A DNA stretch of 64,000 bases from Myxococcales bacterium (GCA_002731825.1 PCCS01000035.1:1-64000), one strand, 5' to 3'. Positions 29,881 to 38,995 are shown, numbered from the stretch's first letter. Numbers and translations are program-made. Notes: generated by a model not told the origin, from the sequence alone.

Positions 29881-30651
29881 CTACTCCGCCTCCGTCGCCG
29901 TGCTACCTGCATAGACAGCAAAGACATCTGAGGCTTGAGACTCATCTGCTTTCTTTTCCATTTCATTGGTTCGAGACCGAATGAATTCAAAAAGGTCGTT
30001 GCGAAACTGAGCCATGTCTTCCGGCGTTGCTTTAAAGGAAAAGGTTCGAGCTGCAGCCTCATCAGGTTGGTCCGATAGAAAGCGCCTCCGAATGGTCTCG
30101 GTCACCGCTTCCAAATGTTCATAGAGGGCGTCGACTCGTGTTTCCCAACCATCTTCGCTAAACAGGTCATGGTGACGGGCAACGATGGTGTATTTAGCCC
30201 GGCGACCTGGTCTTGATGGCAGTTCGTCAATTCGGCCCTCGCGCACGAGCGCGTCCACCGCCAAGCGCGAGCTATCAAATTCATTTGAGTGCGGTAAACG
30301 CTCCGCCAACTCTTCCAATGTCATGGGCTGTTGGCGGAGTAAATCTTCCACTCGGCGCATTAAATTGGTTTCGGTTTGGTTGAAAAAGCCGCCCTTGTTG
30401 AAACGAGCGGACAGCGCCTTTACGGTTCGAGTCGATTTCCCAAAAATCAAGGAGATGAGATTGATTGTAGAATGCTTTCGCTTTGCTTCCTGCCAGAGGG
30501 CCAGCGTCATCATGTCTTTCACAGTGTCGAGGGGGTAGTTATGTTCGACTGCCATCTTTACCGCAGGATAGAAAGACGCATACAAAACACGAAGAACGTA
30601 CTCTGGGTAGGGGATGCGTTCTTGGTCTATTTCGGGAGCATTACGACCCAT
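29881..30651 (-). CDS. Winged-helix-like cytosolic protein, possible transcription regulator
   Basis: A 256-residue soluble protein with an SD (GAGGTG) six bases before the ATG. Residues about 15-85 are helical with LISLIFGKSTRTVKALSARF, which looks like a helix-turn-helix. Residues about 95-160 (TLEELAERLPHSNEFDSSRLAVDALVREGRIDELPSR, split here as TLEELAERLP and LAVDALVREGRI) look like a second winged helix. The overall plan resembles DUF6502-like proteins, without certainty. The C-terminal third is helical and acidic. It is divergent from a small gene cluster at 30885. A role in regulating the neighbouring lipoprotein is inference. Confidence 0.6.
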   Translation of the reverse strand: MGRNAPEIDQERIPYPEYVLRVLYASFYPAVKMAVEHNYPLDTVKDMMTLALWQEAKRKHSTINLISLIFGKSTRTVKALSARFNKGGFFNQTETNLMRRVEDLLRQQPMTLEELAERLPHSNEFDSSRLAVDALVREGRIDELPSRPGRRAKYTIVARHHDLFSEDGWETRVDALYEHLEAVTETIRRRFLSDQPDEAAARTFSFKATPEDMAQFRNDLFEFIRSRTNEMEKKADESQASDVFAVYAGSTATEAE

Positions 30652-30783
30652 GCCAACACCTCACTTGTGTAAGTTTATCAAAGGAAGACGTCGAACTATA
30701 GCGGTTTCCGCGTTGAAATGCACTCGTTTAGGATCATTGAACGCGGCTGTAGATGGACAGATGGGCGTATAGGCGAGAGCAAC

Positions 30784-30793
30784 CGGTCGACCG
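30784..30793. promoter_or_regulatory. Palindrome CGGTCGACCG in a divergent promoter region
   Basis: A perfect 10-bp palindrome lies about midway in the 233-bp gap between the divergent starts at 30651 and 30885. An operator for the HTH-like protein encoded next to it is possible, but a site this short and GC-rich may be chance. Confidence 0.2.
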
Positions 30794-30884
30794 TATGGCT
30801 GCCTAAGCGCCCAATCCCGTTTGTAAATTCGCATCGTTTTTGGTTTGACGATATGCTGTGGCGATTTCCAACAGGAGTGAGCGT

Positions 30885-31376
30885 ATGTCGAGGCCGGATC
30901 CCAATGGTATACAACGTCAGCCGATGGCGCACGCACGGTCCAGCATTGCTTGGTCAAAAACACCGGATGAGCGAGTGCAACAGGCTCCACTGTTCTCCGA
31001 AGTAGCTGTCAACATCGATACCCTCGACCAAATTCTAGAGCGGGCTGAGACCATCACCGAAGGCCGAGTGGACTCAATCAATGGCGCCGATCGTCTTTTT
31101 GGCTCAACGGTCATAAGCTGTCGGATTAGAATGGACGATTTGGCGGCCATGGATCGCGGAATAAGTCGCATTGATGTTGTGACTGCGCTGGAGATTGATC
31201 AGAGAGTCGCACGTCTAATTGATGACCGAATTTTTCGAGAGCTCGCTAAGCTTCTCGGTGACCAAACATCAGTGAACTTTGAGGCTCAAACACAGATCGA
31301 TTTCATCGGTAACACGCTGTCTTGGACCGTCGACTTCGAGAGCGCTATCGATGGGAGAGCGGCTACGGCCGGCTGA
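30885..31376 (+). CDS. Small protein of unknown function
   Basis: A 163-residue protein. I place the start at ATG 30885 because CAGGAG lies nine bases upstream; an earlier in-frame start lacks this. The N-terminal 30 residues are polar and probably unstructured. Residues about 35-160 alternate strands and helices (FSEVAVNIDTLDQILERAET, RLFGSTVISCRIRMDDLAAM, VTALEIDQRVARLIDDRIFR). No signal peptide or membrane helix. I recognise no family. The stop lies five bases before the likely start of the MerR-TPR gene, so the two are probably co-transcribed. Confidence 0.6.
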   Translation: MSRPDPNGIQRQPMAHARSSIAWSKTPDERVQQAPLFSEVAVNIDTLDQILERAETITEGRVDSINGADRLFGSTVISCRIRMDDLAAMDRGISRIDVVTALEIDQRVARLIDDRIFRELAKLLGDQTSVNFEAQTQIDFIGNTLSWTVDFESAIDGRAATAG

Positions 31377-31381
31377 CCCGA

Positions 31382-32287
31382 TTGTCTAAGAAAAGTTCAC
31401 CACCAAAGCCCCTTGGACAGTACGGGACCCAAGATGTCGTGCGTCTGACAGGGGTCCCTGTAACTCGACTTCGCCGTTGGCACCGAAGCGGTCTTCTGCT
31501 CGTCAGCAAAACGAAGTCCGGTCGGCTGTCCTATACCTTCAGCGATGTGGTCGCAGTCAGAGCGGCAAAAGCGTTATTCGACCGTGGCGTCAAAGCTCGC
31601 CAAGTATGGCGCCTGGTGCGATCAATCCGGGACTGGCGTCCCGATATCGAACAACCTCTTGCATCCGTGCGGGTTGAGGTGCTTGGATCGCGGGTTTTTA
31701 TCGTCCTGGATGGTGTGACCATGGAGACGGGGTCTGGCCAGTTAGTCTTCAATCTTGATGCACCAAGCCCGACGCGAACAGCTCGAATTCTTGAGACCCC
31801 TAACAGTGGGGCAGAGACAGCCCCAGATCAGGCAAACCTGGCCTTCAATGAAGCCCAAGAAGCCGAGCAGTCAGGAGATGTGGATGCGGCAGAGGTCGGA
31901 TACCGGCGAGCCATCAGCCTGGATCCGAGCCATGCACGCGCCATGTGTAACCTAGGAAACTTAATATTTGCCACCGGACGATTTCGGACCGCAAGCGAAC
32001 TCTACCGAGCTGCGACCCGTGCCGATGCGAGTTTGCCTCAAGCTTGGTACAACCTTGCTAATGCCTTGGACGAACTTGAAAAGTACGCTGATGCAATCGC
32101 GGCATACACGGAATGCCTCAAGCTCGATCCAGGTTATGCTGACGCCCATTTTAATGCGGGTTTAATCTTTGAAAAACAAGGTTTAAGAGATGAGGCAAGA
32201 CGCCATTGGATCGCCTTTATCGAACTGACACCGGACCATCATCCTGCTCAGCAAACAGCACGCGCCTTCCTCGAATATCAGGACTAA
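31382..32287 (+). CDS. MerR-type HTH protein with TPR repeats
   Basis: Residues about 12-80 (YGTQDVVRLTGVPVTRLRRW, then KSGRLSYTFSDVVAVRAAKAL) form a MerR-like winged helix. A beta segment follows (about 95-140), then about three TPRs (about 165-295: AMCNLGNLIFATGRFRTASE, AWYNLANALDELEKYADAIA, AHFNAGLIFEKQGLRDEARR). A DNA-binding domain fused to a protein-interaction repeat suggests a regulator that senses a partner protein rather than a metal; no effector Cys cluster is present. The start is uncertain: TTG 31382 gives 301 residues and avoids overlap, while TTG 31322 gives 321 residues and overlaps the upstream gene. Neither has a clear SD. Confidence 0.82.
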   Translation: MSKKSSPPKPLGQYGTQDVVRLTGVPVTRLRRWHRSGLLLVSKTKSGRLSYTFSDVVAVRAAKALFDRGVKARQVWRLVRSIRDWRPDIEQPLASVRVEVLGSRVFIVLDGVTMETGSGQLVFNLDAPSPTRTARILETPNSGAETAPDQANLAFNEAQEAEQSGDVDAAEVGYRRAISLDPSHARAMCNLGNLIFATGRFRTASELYRAATRADASLPQAWYNLANALDELEKYADAIAAYTECLKLDPGYADAHFNAGLIFEKQGLRDEARRHWIAFIELTPDHHPAQQTARAFLEYQD

Positions 32288-32419
32288 CCATTTTTCCTCA
32301 TCTGATGGGTCGACTGCAAATTGCGACGGTGCTTTGTCCGTGCTAGATTGTGTCCGATTACTCAAGCAGGGCGTAGCAAGCAGCCGTAGATAACCTACCG
32401 CTGATTGCCCTTGCGTTTC

Positions 32420-35194
32420 ATGGAGCGGCATTTAATTTTGAACGGCAATCACCCGTGCTTCGCTGAAGCAGGAGACAACGATGGGGGTGGCGAGCAAAGC
32501 ATCGCGACCGATCTGAGCGGTCAGGATCTTGGCGGTCGATTTAGGCTTGATGAATTGCGGATAGACACGGCCGCGGGTCAAACATACTCGGGCATTGATA
32601 CGGCTGGTGACGCACCGGTTTGGGTCTTCGTCGCAGCAGACGCATTCAAAAGTGATGATCCCGAGTTCGCTGCCTTGGAAGACACAACGGCCAAGTCTTT
32701 CGAAATCGATCATAGTAATGTTTTAGCCCTTCGCCATATCGATCAAACGGACGATGGTCGCACCTATATCGTGAGCGAAAAGCAAGAGGGCTTGTCATTG
32801 GCCGAAAAGCTGACGGCCGATGGTCCAGTTATGCCCCGTGTTGCGGGCCGGATCACGCAAGAACTGCTTCAGGCACTGAACGCGGTCCATGCGACGGGCA
32901 TGATTCACCAAGGAATACGTCCGGACACAATTTTTCTGGTACAGGACGATGTGGGCGTAGAACGGGCCGTTTTAGGTGGCTTGGGTCAGCACCATACACT
33001 GGCATTGGCATTGGCATCACAGAGGGAGAAGTCGGCCTGCAGGGCGCAGCCAGAATACTTGAGTCCTGAAGCCGTCGCTGGAAAAGACTTAACACAGCAG
33101 ACCGATCTCTATTCTCTCGGGTTGGTTCTATACGAGATGTTAACGGGCCGAACAGCCTTCGGGGGTGGCGACTTTCGTAAGACAGCTCGACAGCATGCGA
33201 TCACCCGACCATTGAGTCCACGAATTGTCCGTCGACAGGCGCAGATTCCGCGTTCACTCGACGCCGTGGTGATGAAGTTGTTGGAGAAAACACCAACACG
33301 TCGGTTTGCATCTACCGAAGAGGTCGCAGGGGCCTTAGACGCGGTTGCCAACGAAGACGACAGCAGCCGGAATCGGACCTCACTTAATTTCAAGCCGGTC
33401 GCAAGTCGAAAGCCTGAGCCCGTGAGCGCAAGCAGCACCGACTCAACTGACGCAGCTGATGACGCTGAAATATCGAAGGCGCCGGCTGATGAAGCCCCGA
33501 ACATGGATGCGGCACCTGATGGCGAACAAACCAAGCACTCCAAGGATGAGGCAGATCACAGCGACGCGTCAACCGAAAGCAAACCTGACCAGAGCCGGGA
33601 GCGCCCAAGAACGGAACCCCTGGTTTCCATCAGTTCAAAAATTGCAGTCAGTAAAGCGCCTGAGCCATCAGAACCGCCTGTCTCAGATTCTGATTTAGGT
33701 AACCTGGAACGAGAGTCCACAAAGTTCAAGGAAACCGGCCGCTGGTTTGTGGAAAGCGTCGACGAACTCCAGGCGACGAATCCAAATCTTGCAGCTCAGT
33801 TTGACGAATACACGATTCCAAAAGACCGGAATATTTTCCCCATCATTATACTCGTATTGGGCCTTATCGTTGGCGGTTTGGTTTGGTCCTCCTATGACTC
33901 TGATGACGGGACCGCCTCGCCAGACGACTCGACTGAAATAGCAACCGCCGCTGATAAGAAAGAGCAAGACCGTCGAGCGGAAATCGCGGCCAGGGCAGCG
34001 GCGTCGGCAGAGGTCGATGCAAGAGCCAAGCCGCCAGCCCAAGATGTGGGGCCGGTTACACGTGATGCCCAGGTGCCACAGAGCGATGCAGCTAAGAGCC
34101 CACTGACGGCCGAAGAGATAAAGCGAAACGAGCAGGTAGATGCCCTTCGGAAACAGGCGTTGACGGCCATCGAAAAGAAAAACTGGCAGGGCAACAGTGA
34201 TGCCTTGCTTGAGAGCATTCTGGAATTGAAAAAAGTCGATCCGGAAAACGGGTTTGATGGCCCTTTAGCCGAGAAGGTTAAAGACGCAGTGCTGCTCAGC
34301 GTGACGGAGCTTACGACTGCATCGGACTTTGCAGGGGCTAAACGAAATGCTCGCTTGGCCAAAACCTTGATGCCCGGGCTACAAATTGCACACACCATGC
34401 TCAAGCGTGTCGAAACATTGGAAGCCGCTGCGGAAAAGAAAAAAGCCGCTGATGACAAAAAGCGACTCGCCGATGAGAAAAACAAAGCTGATGAGCGAAG
34501 ACGCAACGAAGCCGATGAGAAAAAACGGCTTGCCGCCGAGAAGAGAAAAGAAAAGAACGCTGAGAAGAAAAAGCAAGACGCTGAAAAAAAGCGCATCGCT
34601 GCTGAGACGAAAAAGCAAGACGCTGAAAAAAAGCGCATCGCTGCTGAGAAGAAAAAGCAAGACGCTGAAAAAAAGCGCATCGCTGCTGAGAAGAAAAAGC
34701 GAGACACGGACAAAAAGCGACTTGCTGCGGAGAAGAAAAAGGCCCAGGACACAGAGAGAAAGCGCCTCGCTGACGAGAAAAAACGTCTCGCCGCTGAAAA
34801 GAAGAAGCAGGACGCCGAGAAGAAAAAGGTGGTGGCAACTTCAGATCCATATCGCGATGCTCAGAATCATCTGAGTAAGGGGCGTTGGGGCCAAGCCAAG
34901 GCCGCCTTTAACAAATCGATTCAATCGAACCCCAATCGTGCAGGCGCTTACGCGGGTCTTGGACGAGTTGCCTTCCAACAGGGGCAGAACAAAATGGCGG
35001 CTAAGCACTACGCGAAGGCTGTTCGTCTCAGTAGCGGGAACGTGAATTATCGAATCAAACTTGGGCTGGCGTACTTTAAACTCGGTCGCTATGACCGGGC
35101 AAAGAAACATTGGAACAAAGCCTTGTCTCTCAGCCCAGGTAACAAGAAAGCCACACGGTATCTGAAACTGCTGGAAAAAAAGGCACCTAAGTAA
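32420..35194 (+). CDS. Membrane-spanning pseudokinase with long coiled coil and periplasmic TPRs
   Basis: A 924-residue protein. Residues about 40-310 follow a Ser/Thr kinase fold (ALNAVHATGMIHQGIRPDTI, then PEYLSPEAVAGKDLTQQTDL and YSLGLVLYEMLTGRTAF). HQGIRPDT replaces HRDLKPEN, DFG is absent (LGGLGQH), and no ATP-binding Lys is seen, so catalysis is unlikely. A disordered acidic linker (about 312-465), one membrane helix (about 472-490), a Lys/Glu/Ala helix with near-identical repeats (about 670-804) and two to three TPRs (about 810-924) follow. The kinase fold should be cytosolic and the rest periplasmic. Start is uncertain: ATG 32420 or TTG 32405, neither with a good SD. Likely a transmembrane scaffold or sensor. 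Confidence 0.85.
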   Translation: MERHLILNGNHPCFAEAGDNDGGGEQSIATDLSGQDLGGRFRLDELRIDTAAGQTYSGIDTAGDAPVWVFVAADAFKSDDPEFAALEDTTAKSFEIDHSNVLALRHIDQTDDGRTYIVSEKQEGLSLAEKLTADGPVMPRVAGRITQELLQALNAVHATGMIHQGIRPDTIFLVQDDVGVERAVLGGLGQHHTLALALASQREKSACRAQPEYLSPEAVAGKDLTQQTDLYSLGLVLYEMLTGRTAFGGGDFRKTARQHAITRPLSPRIVRRQAQIPRSLDAVVMKLLEKTPTRRFASTEEVAGALDAVANEDDSSRNRTSLNFKPVASRKPEPVSASSTDSTDAADDAEISKAPADEAPNMDAAPDGEQTKHSKDEADHSDASTESKPDQSRERPRTEPLVSISSKIAVSKAPEPSEPPVSDSDLGNLERESTKFKETGRWFVESVDELQATNPNLAAQFDEYTIPKDRNIFPIIILVLGLIVGGLVWSSYDSDDGTASPDDSTEIATAADKKEQDRRAEIAARAAASAEVDARAKPPAQDVGPVTRDAQVPQSDAAKSPLTAEEIKRNEQVDALRKQALTAIEKKNWQGNSDALLESILELKKVDPENGFDGPLAEKVKDAVLLSVTELTTASDFAGAKRNARLAKTLMPGLQIAHTMLKRVETLEAAAEKKKAADDKKRLADEKNKADERRRNEADEKKRLAAEKRKEKNAEKKKQDAEKKRIAAETKKQDAEKKRIAAEKKKQDAEKKRIAAEKKKRDTDKKRLAAEKKKAQDTERKRLADEKKRLAAEKKKQDAEKKKVVATSDPYRDAQNHLSKGRWGQAKAAFNKSIQSNPNRAGAYAGLGRVAFQQGQNKMAAKHYAKAVRLSSGNVNYRIKLGLAYFKLGRYDRAKKHWNKALSLSPGNKKATRYLKLLEKKAPK
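34562..34687 (+). repeat. Three tandem 42-bp repeats in the coiled-coil region
   Basis: Copies at 34562-34603, 34604-34645 and 34646-34687 are identical except for one base (AAG to ACG in copy two). Each encodes 14 residues, about two heptads, built from EKKKQDAEKKRIAA. A degenerate fourth copy follows. Near-identity at the DNA level points to recent slippage or unequal crossover, so length may vary between strains. Confidence 0.92.
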
Positions 35195-35451
35195 GGGCGA
35201 CTCGGCCTCGACCGACTAAAATGATACCCCAGACCGCTTAGGCGTCGCTGTGGTTGCATGCAAATCAGACGCACTCATGATCATTGAATGAACGCCGACC
35301 GCGACCGATGCTGTTGAGCCCGATGCGCTCATAACGTCTGCTGTTTACGTAACAGGTCGGGGTCTAAATGTGGCGTTTTAGACTAAGGCGCACCAGTTTG
35401 AGTGCCTAGACTTGCCGCTATGGGTCGCGATTATGTCGTCCAGGTGAGGGC
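35195..35451. other. Intergenic region between convergent genes
   Basis: These 257 bp lie between the stops of the pseudokinase gene (+) and the PEGA gene (-). I see no gene and no tRNA. An inverted repeat, GTCTAAA (35362-35368) with TTTAGAC (35377-35383), is listed separately. Confidence 0.5.
35362..35383. terminator. Inverted repeat between convergent genes
   Basis: GTCTAAA and TTTAGAC make a 7-bp stem with an 8-base loop. No T-run. It may terminate the PEGA gene (-), the pseudokinase gene (+), or neither. Confidence 0.3.
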
Positions 35452-36603
35452 TTAGAATTGACCCGACATTTGGAAGAATGCACCGCCGTCTGTTGGCGCT
35501 GCCCCCACATTGATCGTGCTGCTCGACCGATTCATTCGAACATAGTCTTCTATAAACAGGGCTGTGCCAGCACCGATGGCCGCCGAACCCAGACCGAAGG
35601 CCAGCAAGCCTAAGCCGTTTGTATTGTACACATATGGACATTCCCGACGGCCTCGGCCGTCGGAACATGTGACTTCACCGTCTAACAGGACCAGCCACGT
35701 GCCCACACCGCTCAAAGCAACTCCACCAAGAACCATGCCCAATGCCAGGCCATTGTATGCGCTGCCGACCGATGCGGCCTCCACCGCAGTATCAGCCTTT
35801 TCTTTTTGTGCGATTTCCTCAATTTTGGGGTTCTTATCGAGTTTGGGAGCAGTGGGTTTGACCGCTGCCGGTGTCATCGCCAGAAGCGGTGAATTGGGGT
35901 CCGCCTTGAGCTTAACTTTGAGACTCACTTTTTTACTTAAAGCCGAGATTTTCCGCTTAACGGACAGGAAGCCTGGTTTTGAAATCGTGAGTGTATACGT
36001 GCCAGGCTTTACAGTGAACGACACGGGTGTTTTGCCCTTCCTTACCCCACCGACCAGAACATCCGCACCCTTGGGCACGGACGCGACACGGACCTGAATA
36101 CCCGATCCCTTGGCCGTCTTCGGTGCTTCTACCTTGGGTGCAGGAACGGCTAACGCCTTAGAGAACGACTTGAAGGTGGCCGCGAGCGTTCCGTTGACTT
36201 CTCGGGCGGCGCAGAGTTCGCATTCTTCTTCAGCTTGTCCGGCCCGTTTTTTCAGCGCTGCGTCATACAGCGTCATGGACACTTTGTAGATGTCATCATC
36301 ATTGACGACCTTAGTAAAAAGAGTGAAACGCGCATCGGCCCCTGCGGCCAAACTCGCTCCGCACTTGTCCGTAGCGCAGCCTGCACTCACACCACTCTTG
36401 CTCATCGCTGCTCCGGTTTTCTTCTTCGAGACAACTTGAGAAGATTTGGCTGCGATCTTCCTGATCTTGGCATCGTATTCTTCAGCGATTGCGGTTGGAA
36501 TCGACTTGTCCGTCTGGACCGGTGCAATCGCGATGGTGGGTCCATTAGCGAAACCTGCTGTGGCTGAAAAAAGAAGTGCGCATTGAATGATAATCGACTT
36601 CAT
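35452..36603 (-). CDS. Exported PEGA-domain membrane protein
   Basis: A 383-residue protein with a signal peptide (about 1-20, ending GFANG). Residues about 20-150 resemble the N-terminal domain found before PEGA domains in myxobacterial proteins (IAIAPVQTDKSIPTAIAEEY), with four Cys that could form disulfides (GCATDKCG and CELC). A PEGA domain (about 170-235: VASVPKGADVLVGGVRKGKT, then VKPGTYTLTISKPGF) follows, then a hydrophobic region with two helices (about 285-350). PEGA domains bind surfaces or envelope partners. It is monocistronic, 143 bp from the TldD-like gene. Function unknown. Confidence 0.8.
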   Translation of the reverse strand: MKSIIIQCALLFSATAGFANGPTIAIAPVQTDKSIPTAIAEEYDAKIRKIAAKSSQVVSKKKTGAAMSKSGVSAGCATDKCGASLAAGADARFTLFTKVVNDDDIYKVSMTLYDAALKKRAGQAEEECELCAAREVNGTLAATFKSFSKALAVPAPKVEAPKTAKGSGIQVRVASVPKGADVLVGGVRKGKTPVSFTVKPGTYTLTISKPGFLSVKRKISALSKKVSLKVKLKADPNSPLLAMTPAAVKPTAPKLDKNPKIEEIAQKEKADTAVEAASVGSAYNGLALGMVLGGVALSGVGTWLVLLDGEVTCSDGRGRRECPYVYNTNGLGLLAFGLGSAAIGAGTALFIEDYVRMNRSSSTINVGAAPTDGGAFFQMSGQF

Positions 36604-36746
36604 CGTGTCCGAATCCTCACTGAATTAAACTGTCGCCAGAAGGAGATTAGATCCAAACGGACCCCATGGCAACAGGGCGAACACTGTGATTACCCAAAAC
36701 CCGACAACCAACCCCATTTAGATTTCGTCGAAAGACGTGTCTACGG

Positions 36747-38450
36747 CTATTTTACGGCTGAATTTGGTGACAAATTCCAAGGGGCAGGTAAAACGGGATT
36801 CCTGCGTTTTGCTCGCTTTGTTCTTTGTAATTCGACTTCTCGGAACAAAACAGCAGGTGCGCTGGCTGAGACCGGAACATAACCACTCTCCGCACCACAG
36901 TACCCGTTAAATGCACCGTAGTCGCGACCAGTGGCGACGATCTTATTGATGGCGGATAAAGGCGTACCGACCATTTCAACACCACGAACCAGGGTTTCGG
37001 CACCTGTCTTTGCATCCACCCTGTAGACTTTCCGAGGTGTGCCTTTAAATGCTTGATATCCATAGTTACTGGTATTTGTGGAGCCACCAATAATATCCGT
37101 TATGATGAGCCCATAGGGTTTTCCCTGTTTTTTAGCTTCGTCTATCAGCATCTCTTTAAGTCTATTGCGCGACACACGTTTTGAGCTCGTCACCATGAGA
37201 TTACCCATTCGCGCAACCGGACGTGCGGTCCCCTGCGCACGGCCATGCCCGTTACTTTGACTAACCCCCTCGACAGGTGTTCGACTGGTCAAGAATGTTT
37301 TCAGGATACCGTTTTCAATCAGAACCGTCCGCTGAGCAGGAACGCCTTCATCATCGTGAGTATAATGGCCGTTTAATGTTTGAGTATTGAGGACACGTAA
37401 GGTCGGGTCGTCGACAATATCGATGAACTCAGGAAGTATCTTCTTGCCCAATTGTCCTTTAAAGGTCTGGCCTTCACTGTCATCGTTTTGCCGCTCACCT
37501 TCTAAGCGGTGCCCTATCGTCTCGTGAAAAAATACCCCTGATGCCTCGCTCTCCAAAATCGCGGGACCTGTGTACGGATCAGCCATAGGTGCGATCCTTA
37601 AAGCCATTAAATCATCGGCGACTGCATCGACCAGGCCGTCCAGTTCGCCGGGAGACGGCATTTCGTCTAGAGACCGGAAGTATAAAGTTTTGCCCTGTTC
37701 AAGAAGCATTCCATCGGGTGCTCTTGTTACAGCATCAAGAACCAATTGATAGAGGCCGTACTCCTTGGCGACACGGGTTCCCTCTGAGTTGACAACATAG
37801 GTTTTGAGATGAACGAAACCAAAGCTAACGGTCCCTGACATGAGCGATTCTGTTTTCCTGAAACGCAGGGACATTCCCTTGACCAGAGTCCGCCAGGCTG
37901 GACGATCGATCCGCGGACTTAGGGATTGGTTGACAGCCGTTGTAACGGCTTCTTTTGAGAAACTGTCAACATGCGCCTTCTTAACGGAATTAACGGCCTT
38001 GGCCTTCTTCTGCAAATACATGCTGAGCGCTTTTTTATACGCCGTATCAGTCAATAGCCAAAGTGTCCCCTGAATGGCCGATTGGTCATCATCAAGTGGA
38101 ATCTGAGCGCTTGGGCGAAATTGTTCATAATCCAAATTGAGACCGAGTTCCGGATCTGGGCTACTGTCAAATTTGTAATCGCCCACCCTTACATCAACAA
38201 ATGCCCGGCGGCGCTTGGATTCTGAGTCATGGATGAGTGCGCCAAACGAAGCAGACACGTGAATCTTTTTTTCATCAACGATTCGGTAGCCAATGAAATA
38301 AGGGACCTCGAAGTCATCAATTTTGAGTTTAGCGCGGTTGCGCGAAAGCTCGGCTGCCATGGCCGAAATGAGCGTTTGACCGGGATCAGCAAAACTGACT
38401 TGAGGACACCCAAGCCAGATGATGCAGAGGACTATAGAACAGGCTTTCAT
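36747..38450 (-). CDS. Exported TldD/PmbA-like metallopeptidase
   Basis: A 567-residue protein. I start it at ATG 38450, with GGAG six bases upstream; this gives a signal peptide ending near VSFADPG. The C-terminal half matches TldD: GVFFHETIGHRLEGER contains HExxxH, then THDDEGVPAQRTVLIENGIL, and GYVPVSASAPAVLF at the end. The N-terminal half is much less conserved. TldD normally sits in the cytosol, where TldD-TldE trims peptides such as microcin precursors and CcdA. Here the signal peptide implies the envelope, and no tldE-like partner is adjacent. Homologues with signal peptides are expected in myxobacteria, but I cannot check. Protease function is inferred from the intact motif. Confidence 0.85.
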   Translation of the reverse strand: MKACSIVLCIIWLGCPQVSFADPGQTLISAMAAELSRNRAKLKIDDFEVPYFIGYRIVDEKKIHVSASFGALIHDSESKRRRAFVDVRVGDYKFDSSPDPELGLNLDYEQFRPSAQIPLDDDQSAIQGTLWLLTDTAYKKALSMYLQKKAKAVNSVKKAHVDSFSKEAVTTAVNQSLSPRIDRPAWRTLVKGMSLRFRKTESLMSGTVSFGFVHLKTYVVNSEGTRVAKEYGLYQLVLDAVTRAPDGMLLEQGKTLYFRSLDEMPSPGELDGLVDAVADDLMALRIAPMADPYTGPAILESEASGVFFHETIGHRLEGERQNDDSEGQTFKGQLGKKILPEFIDIVDDPTLRVLNTQTLNGHYTHDDEGVPAQRTVLIENGILKTFLTSRTPVEGVSQSNGHGRAQGTARPVARMGNLMVTSSKRVSRNRLKEMLIDEAKKQGKPYGLIITDIIGGSTNTSNYGYQAFKGTPRKVYRVDAKTGAETLVRGVEMVGTPLSAINKIVATGRDYGAFNGYCGAESGYVPVSASAPAVLFREVELQRTKRAKRRNPVLPAPWNLSPNSAVK

Positions 38451-38529
38451 TCCAACTCCAGACGCCAAAAAAACTCTCCTAAATGACAATCGTTCTGGAC
38501 GATTGTTCTCCAAATACGACCACGCTTAA

Positions 38530-38949
38530 TCAATCCGAAGTCGACTTCTCCGCACGCCATGGCCCGCCATCGTCTTCACTGTCATCATAACCCCAGCGAC
38601 CGATAAGCTTTTGCCCCCGTGCCGACACGCGCAAGTAGGCGCGACCCCGTTTCAACATGACCGCAGCCTCGCGCTTACCAGGCTTGATCCACTGCAACTT
38701 GATGAGATCACCGATGAGAGTGCCTCTGAAACCACCATTATGTTCGGGTCCCCTCGGATCCGCGTACTCACCTTTGATGGCGTCACCTGCGTGCACGATG
38801 GTCATCTCACCGAAGTCTTTACTGAACCAGCGACCGGATAAGTTGATTCCAGGAATGGCAGGGCCAGGCTTAATTACGGGCTTTGATGGACCACACGCAC
38901 TCACGATGCAAAGGAATCCAAGAACCGGTAAAAAACGCTTAAGTCTCAA
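38530..38949 (-). CDS. Small lipoprotein of unknown function
   Basis: A 139-residue lipoprotein (FLCIVSACG, Cys19). The start is TTG with GGAG seven bases upstream. Residues about 38-135 form a small beta-rich domain (LSGRWFSKDFGEMTIVHAGD, LIGRWGYDD) like domains in other single-domain lipoproteins that bind no known ligand. It sits between lpxC and the TldD-like gene, with short gaps, possibly in one transcript. I recognise no named family. Confidence 0.7.
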   Translation of the reverse strand: MRLKRFLPVLGFLCIVSACGPSKPVIKPGPAIPGINLSGRWFSKDFGEMTIVHAGDAIKGEYADPRGPEHNGGFRGTLIGDLIKLQWIKPGKREAAVMLKRGRAYLRVSARGQKLIGRWGYDDSEDDGGPWRAEKSTSD

Positions 38950-38995
38950 TGTTATACTCCAAAATCTATCCGGTTAAGCATGGGCTAAAAGGCCG

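Noticed and set aside
31322-31376. Overlap of the unknown gene with the MerR-TPR frame, read as a frameshifted fusion
   Set aside because: The MerR domain starts well downstream and a TTG at 31382 allows a separate gene; the unknown protein has a proper stop.
32481-32516. 12-codon ORF with a good SD (AGGAGA at 32470) near the pseudokinase start
   Set aside because: It is out of frame with the pseudokinase and ends at once. It could be a leader, but nothing more supports it.
34562-34687. CRISPR-like tandem repeat
   Set aside because: The 42-bp units abut without spacers and are in frame in a coding sequence.
33892-34752. 286-codon minus frame rich in Ser and Phe
   Set aside because: It is the mirror of the Lys/Glu-rich coiled-coil codons on the other strand; composition, not coding, explains it.
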